Positions 6,787 to 13,180 of a stretch of 15,266 bases of DNA are shown here, piece after piece. A program made the position numbers and the translations under genes. The DNA is from Tagaea sp. (GTDB lineage Bacteria > Pseudomonadota > Alphaproteobacteria > CACIAM-22H2). How positions within the stretch are numbered: position 1 is the first letter of the stretch; each line of letters starts with the position of its first letter. The notes beneath the pieces were generated by a model. That model searched no databases, was not told the origin of the DNA, and saw only the letters and a program-made list of their open reading frames with translations. The stretch spans positions 1 to 15,266 of the forward strand of contig JAMNXK010000016.1 in assembly GCA_023653245.1 (NCBI GenBank), read 5' to 3'.

Positions 6787-8297
6787 CCCGCCCGCCGCCG
6801 GTCGAAGGTGGTCTTGCGGGCCTTCGCCGCCCGCACGGCACCCGCGGGCGCCTCGCGCGCGCGGCCCAGGAACGCGCGGCCTTCGCCCGCGCCGATCATC
6901 AGGTACTGCAGCGCGTCGTGCGGGTGCGAGAAGCGGTTCTTCTCGGGCTCGTCGGCGTAAAGCTCGGCACCCGACACCTGCAGCTTGCGGAAGTGATAGC
7001 CCGACTGGAAGCCCGCGCGCAGGATCGGGCACGCTTCGCCGTCGAGCAGGAAGCGCGCATTGCCTTCGCCGTCCATCGCGCGCAGCGCCTCTTCGACCGC
7101 ACCCCGGCGCACGCTCGCGTCGTTCGTCGAGGCCGGGTAGATTTCCAGCCCCTCCGCGCGCATCGCCTGGAAGGGCGTCGTGTCGTCGACCTGCCCCTTC
7201 GCGTTGCCGGCCGGGTCGCCCCACATCGAAACCCGCGCGAGCGGGAAACGCTCCGCCAGCCAGCGCTTCAAGATCCGCGCAAAGGCGCGCGCGCCCATAT
7301 CCTCGGCGCACAACTCGCCCAGGATGCGCCAGCGATCGAACACGCGCTGGCCCACCACCGCCGCCGGCGTGCGCCCGAAATCCACGCCAACGAACAGCGT
7401 GTGCCCGTCCAGGAACTCCAAGCGCTGGCGCGCGACGTGAACGCGCTCGACGAACATCGGATAGACCGTCCGGCCCGCGCGCGGCTGGCCCGGCCGGTTC
7501 ATCACGTTGACGTCGATCCAACCCTGGTCCTTGCCCTTGATGATCTCCAGGTAGTAGTTCGGCCGCAGCCAGCGCGTATTCTCCGCCAACGGATTCGGCC
7601 GATACCCTCGGATATTCCCTTCCGCGTCCTTGTCCTCGATCAGCCCGGGCGGCTGCACCAGCAAATCCCACTCGGAGGGCTTCGTCAGCCGCTGCCGATC
7701 GTCGCTCGACAGGTTCTGCGGCATCGGCGCCATACCCGCCATCACGGCCAAATAGTGCTCGACGCCCGGCGCGTTGCTGTCGAGCAGTAGTTGCGGCTGG
7801 AAGCACCCGCCATCGGCCACCGGCGGAAACCGCCCCAGCCGTCCGGTGATGTCGTCCACGATCCCGCGCGCCGTCTCCCGCGCCTCGTTCACCCACGCAT
7901 CCGACAGATCGAGCGACAGCAGCTTCTTGCGGTCGTCCTCGCCTTCCAGCGCCAGGAAGATCACCTCCCAATCGAGGTCGGCCACACGAATGTAGTGACG
8001 GAACGGGCGCGACCGGGCGATCGCACCGAAGACGTTCTCCGGAAAAACTTCCAGCCACGTCTTGATCGTCGTGTCATGAAGCTCCGCGTAGGTCTGCCGC
8101 GTCACCAGCGTCCGCCGGCGCCGCTTCCCCGACTTCGATACCGGCTGGCGCGCAACGTTCATCGCCAGCGCCACGCAACTCGCGCGACTCTTCCCCGAAC
8201 CCCACGGCCCGATGATCCCCTTCACCGGCGCCCCAGACACCAGAAACCGCTCCAGCGTCGCGCCGTCAGGCTCGTAGTCGATCCGGAATTCCATCAT
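6783..8297 (-). CDS. terL: Terminase large subunit (TerL)
   Basis: This 504-aa packaging motor starts at ATG 8297 (ATG 8294 is possible) with GGAAGG 6 nt upstream. The N-terminal ATPase domain shows Walker A GPWGSGKS (30-37), the adaptor-type segment TLVTRQTYAEL (63-73) and a Walker B/catalytic block LLSLDLSDAWVNEARE, with Glu138 the likely catalytic acid. The C-terminal RNase H-like nuclease domain shows GVDFGRTPAAVV (Asp306), WGDPAGNAKGQ (Asp361) and HPHDALQYL (Asp461), the usual three-acid arrangement. The length is typical. It translocates DNA through the portal and cuts the concatemer. It sits between terS and the portal module, and its stop overlaps the following gene by ATGA. All key residues are present. 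Confidence 0.95.
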   Translation of the reverse strand: MMEFRIDYEPDGATLERFLVSGAPVKGIIGPWGSGKSRASCVALAMNVARQPVSKSGKRRRRTLVTRQTYAELHDTTIKTWLEVFPENVFGAIARSRPFRHYIRVADLDWEVIFLALEGEDDRKKLLSLDLSDAWVNEARETARGIVDDITGRLGRFPPVADGGCFQPQLLLDSNAPGVEHYLAVMAGMAPMPQNLSSDDRQRLTKPSEWDLLVQPPGLIEDKDAEGNIRGYRPNPLAENTRWLRPNYYLEIIKGKDQGWIDVNVMNRPGQPRAGRTVYPMFVERVHVARQRLEFLDGHTLFVGVDFGRTPAAVVGQRVFDRWRILGELCAEDMGARAFARILKRWLAERFPLARVSMWGDPAGNAKGQVDDTTPFQAMRAEGLEIYPASTNDASVRRGAVEEALRAMDGEGNARFLLDGEACPILRAGFQSGYHFRKLQVSGAELYADEPEKNRFSHPHDALQYLMIGAGEGRAFLGRAREAPAGAVRAAKARKTTFDRRRAG

Positions 8298-8320
8298 CGC
8301 GGACCTTCCGGACAAGGAGA

Positions 8321-8393
8321 AAAAATCACCAGCCCTCGGGAAGGCCTCTCGCCGATGCGGAGCGGGGGAACAGAGCGACCGCGCGTGATTTTT
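8321..8393. repeat. Spaced AT-rich inverted repeat at the terS/terL junction
   Basis: AAAAATCAC (8321-8329) and GTGATTTTT (8385-8393) form a perfect 9-bp inverted repeat separated by 55 nt of GC-rich DNA. The arms are marked AT islands in an otherwise GC-rich window and fall in the 114-nt gap between terS and terL, which holds no gene. The right arm touches the palindromic repeat at 8393-8410. It could be a protein-binding or DNA-bending part of a packaging site; as a terminator it is not convincing because the stem is spaced too far. Confidence 0.5.
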
Positions 8394-8445
8394 CGACCCC
8401 CCGGGTCTCGGTCAGCGATCGCCATCTCGACCCCCCGGGGTCTCG
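8393..8445. repeat. Two palindromic direct repeats at the end of terS (candidate pac/cos site)
   Basis: TCGACCCCCCGGGTCTCG (8393-8410) recurs as TCGACCCCCCGGGGTCTCG (8427-8445), start-to-start 34 nt, with one extra G. Each copy is itself a near-perfect palindrome (GACCC..GGGTC and GACCCC..GGGGTC). The second copy is inside the last codons of terS and the first is just past its stop. Phage packaging sites commonly lie in or beside terS, so a TerS recognition site is a reasonable inference; it is not proven by sequence. Confidence 0.5.
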
Positions 8446-8984
8446 CCCTCGCCGCCGGCCCCGACCACGACCTTGGCAAGGACGCGGGCTGGCTCGGATC
8501 GCTCAACCGCTTCAACGCGTTGCTCGATCAGCGTCGCCGACTGCACGCCCGGTGCACCGTTTTGCGCTGCAGCGTCGCCCTTAAACACGAGATTCAGCAT
8601 GAACGTTCCGCCCACGACGCCGCCCGGCGAGTCATCGCGTGCCCGCCTGCTCGCATCGACCATCCCTGTGGTCTGCTCAATCCACTGCGACGATCTGAAC
8701 CGCACGTCTTCGGATTTGGCGTTTTCGCTGAGGAAGACGACCGCGTGCTGAGCGCGGGCCTTTGCGTGGATGGATCGGAACGACTTGAGGCGCGCGTCGA
8801 GCAGGTCCTGAACGTCTTGGCGATGGAAGGCCCGGGAGAGCGCTTCGCGGCGCATGCCGACTTTCTCTGCGGCGTCCTTGATGCTGTCGGCTTGGCCGGT
8901 GGCGAAGAGTTCGACGGCCTGCCGGACGCGGGGACGGATGGATCGAGCGGAAGGCATGCGGGCGGATCGACCTGGGGGTTGCAC
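8412..8984 (-). CDS. terS: Terminase small subunit (TerS), putative
   Basis: The protein has 190 aa from GTG 8984 or 181 aa from ATG 8957; neither has a good Shine-Dalgarno. GTG is listed because the promoter-like element at 9019 predicts transcription starting on it. The N-terminal 60 residues hold a helix-turn-helix of the terminase small-subunit type: RPRVRQAVELFATGQADSIKDAAEKVGM followed by RREALSRAFHRQDVQDLL. A helical centre (ARLKSFRSIHAKARAQHAVVFLSE) would be the oligomerisation part, and the C-terminus is Gly/Glu-rich. It lies directly before terL, the normal place. By family knowledge it binds the packaging site and regulates TerL. It carries one copy of a palindromic repeat in its last codons. 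Confidence 0.75.
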   Translation of the reverse strand: MQPPGRSARMPSARSIRPRVRQAVELFATGQADSIKDAAEKVGMRREALSRAFHRQDVQDLLDARLKSFRSIHAKARAQHAVVFLSENAKSEDVRFRSSQWIEQTTGMVDASRRARDDSPGGVVGGTFMLNLVFKGDAAAQNGAPGVQSATLIEQRVEAVERSEPARVLAKVVVGAGGEGETPGGRDGDR

Positions 8985-9017
8985 CGCGCGCGAGGCTGGG
9001 CGCGGGGCTTTAGGTCG

Positions 9018-9032
9018 TCAACGCACGGCGGG
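9018..9032 (-). promoter_or_regulatory. Repeated promoter-like element, copy 4 (before terS)
   Basis: The minus strand reads CCCGCCGTGCGTTGA, then TTGACG, 17 nt, CAGCCT. A start 8 nt after CAGCCT falls on the GTG at 8984, a possible leaderless start of terS. It stands between the regulator gene (ends 9074) and terS, where late transcription would be expected to begin. Promoter role inferred. Confidence 0.55.
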
Positions 9033-9073
9033 AAGCTCCAGCAATGGCGAGGGCGATAGTTCCGGGATGCGCC

Positions 9074-9418
9074 CTATTCGGGGCGAGTCGCGGATTTGGG
9101 CGTGAGCGCGAATTCGAAGCCGAGCCCGTCGGCCCAGAGCATCAGGGTGTCGCCGCGGGCGATGCGGGTCCGGTTCTCGAGTTTTTCGACGTGACCGCGG
9201 GTGAGGCCCAGGCGTTCGTCGAGCTGTTCTTGGGTGAGGCTCTGGCGTTGGCGCTCGGCGCGGAGCGTTTCGACCGATCGCCTATAGCCAGCGACGATCG
9301 CCTGGACTTCCTGAGACGGCGGGACCATCGCGAAATAGACCTGATGCAGCCGCGTGGTCACGAGGTCGTAGCGATGCGGCGGCTTGGCCGGGTCGCGCTT
9401 GTGGCGCCGGCGCGCCAT
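9074..9418 (-). CDS. Helix-turn-helix regulator, Cro/C1 (XRE) type
   Basis: This 114-aa protein starts at ATG 9418, two bases after the stop of the upstream gene, with GGGGA about 9 nt before. The longer frame running to 10465 is a shadow of the upstream genes. Residues 1-15 are very basic (MARRRHKRDPAKPPH). Residues 50-103 form the HTH: VETLRAERQRQSLTQEQLDERLGL with TRGHVEKLENRTR as the second and recognition helices, then a short beta-like end (GLGFEFALTPK). It is the last gene of the early operon and lies just before terS and its promoter-like element, so control of late genes is a natural inference. No partner or operator can be assigned from sequence. Confidence 0.8.
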   Translation of the reverse strand: MARRRHKRDPAKPPHRYDLVTTRLHQVYFAMVPPSQEVQAIVAGYRRSVETLRAERQRQSLTQEQLDERLGLTRGHVEKLENRTRIARGDTLMLWADGLGFEFALTPKSATRPE

Positions 9419-9420
9419 GC

Positions 9421-10170
9421 TCAGGAATCCCCGTCGGGGTCGCGGCCGGCGAATTCGGCCTCGCGCTCGGCGCGCGCGATGATGTCGCGCCGACGCGCCT
9501 CCTCCTCGGGCCACTCGCGCGGCGGCTTGGCGATCGAGTGCTGGCCGGGCGGGATGATCTCGGGCTCCGCAACCGGTTGCTGGCTGAGCGCCAGCGCCAA
9601 GCGCTTGTATTTGGCCCACGCATCGTTGGACAGGTCGATCTCGATGAACGCGGGCTCCGGCGCGCCTTTGAAAATCGCCTCGGTGGCGGCCTTGCCGGCG
9701 CGTGTGGTCTTGTCGGGCGTGCCGTAGGTCGCGCCCACATCCCGGAACATGGCGCGCTCGACGTGCTGGATATCGACACCCCACTTCTCGGCGGCCTTGC
9801 TCGCCCACGGCGCGTAATGCTCGCGCGTGTCGCGCGCCAGGCGCCGCGCTAGTTCGTCGCGCCGATTGGCCTTCGCGAGCAACGCTTGATGCGCGTCCGC
9901 CGCGCGCTTGCCGGCCCCGCCATCGGCCGTCGGGATTGCTCCCAGGGCCTTGGCGAAGTCGGCGGGCTTGGGCGGCTGATTGTATTCCCACGCATCGACC
10001 ACTTCGGCGAACACGGCTTCGAGGCGCGCGGGCTGCAGATGCCCGAGCACGCGGCGATAGCTTGAACCCCAGGCCTCGATCGTCTGGACGTGTTTGGGGA
10101 AGCGGCGCATGAGGCCCGCCAGCATGTCCGGCACGGTCGCGATCGCAGTGGGGGCGGCGATCAGGGTCAC
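9421..10170 (-). CDS. Putative replication protein (helicase-loader-like N-terminus)
   Basis: This 249-aa protein begins at GTG 10170, three bases after the stop of the DUF1376 gene; ATG 10125 is an alternative start, also without a clear ribosome site. Residues 16-75 (MLAGLMRRFP..., IEAWGSSYRRVLGHLQPARLEAVFAEVVDAW, PPKPADFAKAL) resemble the small helical domain of phage helicase loaders/inhibitors such as G39P: a helix, a Trp-containing helix, a helix, then PP-x-x-F. The centre is helical and charged, the end is Pro/Glu-rich. The pairing with a DUF1376 protein directly upstream supports a replication role. The resemblance is by pattern only, so the functional call is tentative; the gene itself is secure. 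Confidence 0.6.
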   Translation of the reverse strand: MTLIAAPTAIATVPDMLAGLMRRFPKHVQTIEAWGSSYRRVLGHLQPARLEAVFAEVVDAWEYNQPPKPADFAKALGAIPTADGGAGKRAADAHQALLAKANRRDELARRLARDTREHYAPWASKAAEKWGVDIQHVERAMFRDVGATYGTPDKTTRAGKAATEAIFKGAPEPAFIEIDLSNDAWAKYKRLALALSQQPVAEPEIIPPGQHSIAKPPREWPEEEARRRDIIARAEREAEFAGRDPDGDS

Positions 10171-10173
10171 GGG

Positions 10174-11238
10174 CTACACCGCCGCGTTGGCCGCGGCTTC
10201 GGCGCGGCGGCGGAGGGCTGCGTCGTCTTCGACCGCGCGCTGGGCGCCCGAGGATCCGGCGCGCGTGGCCACGGCCTGGGCGATCCACGCGACGGGCTCG
10301 GCGACATCGAGCTTCTGGGCTTCGGCGAGCACGTCGAAACACGCGCGGGCATCGTCCTGCAGGGCCTTGAGCCATAGCCCCACGAGGCCGCGTAGCTTCG
10401 GCGCGGGCTTGCCGGTGGCCGTGGCGAGCCAGTCCAACCCCTGCCGGAACAGCGCCGTGCGCCAATCGCCGTCGCGCGGCCTGACCAGGAACAGCGGGAT
10501 CGACGCGTCGCCGGACGCGGGCGGAATCAGCTCGATCTCGGTGGGCTGTGGGGGTTTACTCGGCATCGTCTCGACAAGCCTGTCGACAACGACCGGCGGA
10601 GCCGGTGGCGGCGGCTCGCCCGCCCGTTCCGAAGGAACGGAACCTTCTTTCTTAGATCCCTGTCCCTGTCCCTGTCCCTTAAGAGCGCGTTGACCGTCTC
10701 CTGACGCGTCCGGCGACGCGGACGGAGACGGGGACATTCGCGTTTGTCCCCGTCGCGTCCCCGTCTCTGCCGCCGCGTCCGGAGACGGGGACAAGGGGGG
10801 TGTGTCCGCGTCTCCTGACGCGTCCCCGCCGCCGCGTTCGGCACGCCACTTCGCCTTGCGCGCACGCTCTTGCACACGGCGATCCCACGCCTCGCAGGCG
10901 AGCTTGGCCAGGAACGGCGAATAGAGGCGGCCGTCGGCGTGTTTGACGAAGCCGTGCAGCGCCTCGCCCTTGATCCGCTTCCATGTGCGCAGATCGCGCC
11001 CGAGTTCGGCGAGGCGGCACAGAATCACGTCGTCGTCGGGCAGCGAGCCGGCTGGCACCTGCAGCCAGGCCTGCCACCACAGCGTCACGGCGGCGCGCCA
11101 GCCGGTGTCCGACGCGCGCGCGTTGAAATCGCTGGCCAGCAGCTGTTGGCCATAGAGCGGCATGAACGGCAGGCCGCGCAGATCGGCGTCGGCGGGCACG
11201 GGCGGCGGGGGGAGCGGGGGAAGCGGGGCGTCGGTCAC
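10174..11238 (-). CDS. DUF1376 (YdaU-like) replication-associated protein
   Basis: This 354-aa protein begins at GTG 11238, overlapping the C5 methyltransferase stop by GTGA. After a Pro-rich leader, residues 23-115 match the DUF1376 domain: LPFMPLYGQQLLASDFNARA, a GWRAAVTLWWQAWLQ helix, PDDDVILCRLAEL, and a C-terminal FVKHADGRLYSPFLAKLACEAW. Residues about 138-225 are a low-complexity linker rich in Ser, Asp, Gly, Pro and Gln, encoded by striking DNA repeats. Residues 250-350 form a helical C-terminal part with LFRQGLDWLATATGKPAP and LRGLVGLWLKAL, a pattern seen at the end of phage replication initiators. DUF1376 proteins occur in prophage replication modules. The domain call is firm; initiator function is inferred. 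Confidence 0.8.
   Translation of the reverse strand: MTDAPLPPLPPPPVPADADLRGLPFMPLYGQQLLASDFNARASDTGWRAAVTLWWQAWLQVPAGSLPDDDVILCRLAELGRDLRTWKRIKGEALHGFVKHADGRLYSPFLAKLACEAWDRRVQERARKAKWRAERGGGDASGDADTPPLSPSPDAAAETGTRRGQTRMSPSPSASPDASGDGQRALKGQGQGQGSKKEGSVPSERAGEPPPPAPPVVVDRLVETMPSKPPQPTEIELIPPASGDASIPLFLVRPRDGDWRTALFRQGLDWLATATGKPAPKLRGLVGLWLKALQDDARACFDVLAEAQKLDVAEPVAWIAQAVATRAGSSGAQRAVEDDAALRRRAEAAANAAV
10624..10640. repeat. Perfect hairpin inside the DUF1376 gene
   Basis: CCGTTCC (10624-10630) and GGAACGG (10634-10640) are perfect complements around a GAA loop. The stretch beside it (10641-10657, AACCTTCTTTCTTAGAT) is AT-rich for this window. It adjoins the repeat array of the linker and could be part of a replication origin; alternatively it is chance coding sequence. 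Confidence 0.4.
10657..10825. repeat. Repeat array in DUF1376 linker (candidate replication origin)
   Basis: The segment holds 3.8 tandem copies of TCCCTG (10657-10679), the 17-bp perfect direct repeat CGTCTCCTGACGCGTCC (10695-10711 and 10809-10825), two direct copies of GTCCCCGTC (10746-10754, 10757-10765), two of its reverse complement (10727-10735, 10784-10792), and an 11-bp inverted repeat (10757-10767 with 10782-10792). It encodes a low-complexity linker of a replication-type protein, the same arrangement as lambda ori inside gene O. Part of the repetition follows from the repeated amino acids. Confidence 0.5.
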
Positions 11239-12317
11239 GGGGCGGTTACTCCGTCGAGTTCGACGTTGCGGATGAAACGGCCGAGGAGCTCGGGGAAGAT
11301 CGGGACGAAGGAGTCGCCGTAGGCGGCAAGACAGGCACGGCCAAGGCCGCGTCGAGCAGCCAGCGCGGCGGAAACCCCATCATCCACTCCACCAAGCGCA
11401 GGAGGTCCGCCGTTCCAGCCAGACCAGCGCGCGAGCATTGCTCCGATAGCGGCCGGCTGTTCTTCTCCGCCGTCGCCTCGCTCGTCTTGCCCGAGCGCCA
11501 ATCCCGCGCCAGCGGCGTTGCTCGCAACGCCGCTTTGAGGTTCACCCCCGTGCCCTGCGGGGGCGCCCAGGCGCCCCCGGCCTGCTTCGTGGCCGTCGGT
11601 AAAAGTTCGCCCCAATGCCCCGGCCATGTCGAAATGGCCGGGCTTGCCATGTTCGCCGTGGCCGTGGGTGTCAGGTAAAGCGCCCGCTCGATCTCGGTCT
11701 GATTGACACCCCGCGACCGTGCTCCGGCAAACGGTCGCGGGGTCGGCATCGTGAAATGCTTGTTGGGGTTGCCGCGGATCGCCTGCACCAAATCCCCACG
11801 CCCCCCGCGATCCGCGTCCGACGCGCGGCAGGTTGGCAACAACGACGACTCGGTTTCGGCGATGGGGGGCACCGGCGTGCCGAGCACCCACCACGATCGG
11901 CCGGCAGTCGTAGCCGATGCTTTCCAGGCCATCGTGCACCCGGTCATAGCCCCGAGTTCTGAGGCCAGGAACGTTCTCAAGGCAGACCCAAGTGGGTCGC
12001 AATCCGGCGATGAGCGCGAGGGCGTCGAAGAACAGCCCCGTGCGCGCGCCGGCGACGCCTTGGCCTTTGGCGTTGGCGGTGCTGGCGTCTTGGCAAGGGG
12101 GAGACCCGCAAACAACGTCGATTGAGCCATGATCGTCGAACACCTGTCGGGCAGTGAGGGTGCGGATATCGGGATAGACGGGCACGCCATAGCGTTGGCT
12201 GTAGACCGCGCGGCGCCACGGATCGGCTTCGCAGCCCGCGACGACTTCGATCCCGGCGCGGGCAAGCCCGAAATGCCATCCGCCGGCGGCCCCGCAGAAC
12301 AGGTCCAGCGCCTTCAT
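11235..12317 (-). CDS. C5-cytosine DNA methyltransferase with frame-shifted target-recognition region
   Basis: The uninterrupted frame from ATG 12317 (ATGA overlap with the resolvase gene) to 11235 gives 360 aa. Residues 1-160 are an excellent C5 methyltransferase: motif I LDLFCGAAGG, motif IV GSPPCQ with catalytic Cys75, ENV (114-116), and motif VIII HRRNR. The end shows motif X GDSFVPIFPELLG (334-346). Between about 161 and 328 this frame looks non-coding, while the +1 frame over about 11835-11350 has coding-like codons and conserved content: DADRGGRGDL, NPNKHF, TPLARDWRSGK, AEKNSRPLSEQ (motif IX), VEWMMGFPPRW. Restoring it needs a +1 shift near 11830-11860 and a -1 shift near 11322-11362. 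Explanations are sequence errors, two real compensating indels, or recoding. As drawn, the target-recognition domain would be lost. Confidence 0.8.
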   Translation of the reverse strand: MKALDLFCGAAGGWHFGLARAGIEVVAGCEADPWRRAVYSQRYGVPVYPDIRTLTARQVFDDHGSIDVVCGSPPCQDASTANAKGQGVAGARTGLFFDALALIAGLRPTWVCLENVPGLRTRGYDRVHDGLESIGYDCRPIVVGARHAGAPHRRNRVVVVANLPRVGRGSRGAWGFGAGDPRQPQQAFHDADPATVCRSTVAGCQSDRDRAGALPDTHGHGEHGKPGHFDMAGALGRTFTDGHEAGRGRLGAPAGHGGEPQSGVASNAAGAGLALGQDERGDGGEEQPAAIGAMLARWSGWNGGPPALGGVDDGVSAALAARRGLGRACLAAYGDSFVPIFPELLGRFIRNVELDGVTAP

Positions 12318-12784
12318 GGCTTCAGCACCCCGGCGGCGTAGAGCAGGCCCACGGCGTCGGCTTCGTGCTCGCTGCGCACCTCGTGCCCAAGCGCGCGGGC
12401 CCGCAAGATCATCGCGGCTTTGTCGGCGCGCGCATCGCCCGCGAAGCGCTTCTTGAGCGTCACCGGGTTGAACGACGCCACCGGAATCCGATGGTGATAA
12501 GCCCAGGCCAGCAGGGTCGCTTTGAAGCCGATCTGCACCTCGCCGGCGGCGGCGTTGGCCCAACGCAAGCCCATCACGCGCTCGAACACGATGTGCTCGA
12601 TGGGCTCGCGCGCGCGGTCGTGGGTGGCCTTCGTTGCCGCCAGGAAGTTCCGGAACGCCTGGAACCGGGCGCCCTCGTGCGCGCGGTCGCCCGCCAAGGT
12701 GACGACGCCGAACAGCACCGACCGGCCGGGCCGGGCCAGCGCCCAGCCTGTGGTGCTCCCGAGATCGAGGGCGAGCGCGATCAT
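12314..12784 (-). CDS. RuvC-like Holliday-junction resolvase
   Basis: This 156-aa protein starts at ATG 12784 (ATGA overlap with the upstream gene stop) with GGAAGGG about 11 nt before. It has the RNase H-type layout of RuvC: ALDLGSTTGWAL with Asp7, HIVFERVM with Glu69, the FNPVTLKKRFAGDARADKAAM segment (106-125) corresponding to the basic P-V-x-x-K-K region, and SEHEADAVGLL with His140 and Asp143. All four expected metal-binding positions are present. Phage RuvC-like enzymes resolve branched DNA before packaging and during recombination. The stop overlaps the C5 methyltransferase start by ATGA, so the two are co-translated. Function in this phage is by family. Confidence 0.88.
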   Translation of the reverse strand: MIALALDLGSTTGWALARPGRSVLFGVVTLAGDRAHEGARFQAFRNFLAATKATHDRAREPIEHIVFERVMGLRWANAAAGEVQIGFKATLLAWAYHHRIPVASFNPVTLKKRFAGDARADKAAMILRARALGHEVRSEHEADAVGLLYAAGVLKP

Positions 12785-13170
12785 GGCAGTTTTCGCCCTT
12801 CCGCCTTGGCGATCGCCGCGCGCACGGGTTCGAGCTCCTTGAGCGCGTCGTCGACTCCCCCGGTTCCGTCGAGCTGGTCGTGCACCCACGATTCGGCGAT
12901 CGCCAACCCGAGCTTGGCCGCCGCGTAAAGCTCCGGCGCCGCCGCCGACAGATCGGCGATCGCCTTGCAGCGCGCCTCCGGCATGCCCGCGGGCGTTCGG
13001 TTTCGCACCTCGAGAATTTCGCGGCCGTCGCGGTCCACCACCACGACGCCGAGCATGTGGTCCGCGAATTCGCGCCGCCACGGCCCCGCCGGCAGATCGA
13101 GGGCCCAAGGCGACGGGCCCCCGTCCAGCGGCGGGGTGTAGGTCGGGCAGTAATGCGCGGATTTGGTCAC
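12781..13170 (-). CDS. Small phage hypothetical protein
   Basis: This 129-aa frame begins at GTG 13170 (TKSAHYCPTYTPPLDG), with GAGG 8 nt upstream and the preceding stop 10 nt before. The N-terminal half has PSPWALDLPAGPWRR and LGVVVVDRDGREILEVRNR, a beta-like strand and turn. The C-terminal half is helical: ARCKAIADLSAAAPELYAAAK and ALKELEPVRAAIAKAEG. The AAPELYAAAK plus final short helix is a pattern met in many small phage early proteins of unknown function. No catalytic or nucleic-acid-binding motif is seen. It lies between the GapR/RMF-like gene and the resolvase and ends in an ATGA overlap. Confidence 0.7.
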   Translation of the reverse strand: MTKSAHYCPTYTPPLDGGPSPWALDLPAGPWRREFADHMLGVVVVDRDGREILEVRNRTPAGMPEARCKAIADLSAAAPELYAAAKLGLAIAESWVHDQLDGTGGVDDALKELEPVRAAIAKAEGRKLP

Positions 13171-13180
13171 CCGCGCGGCC

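Noticed and set aside
9419..10465. N-terminal extension of the helix-turn-helix gene to a 463-codon frame
   Set aside because: The added part is an out-of-frame reading of the replication genes; the regulator has its own ATG at 9418 with a plausible ribosome site.
12318..12563. Upstream extension of the C5 methyltransferase frame
   Set aside because: The added residues are Arg-rich and lie over the resolvase gene in another frame; MKALDLFCG at 12317 is the normal start of the family and makes an ATGA overlap.
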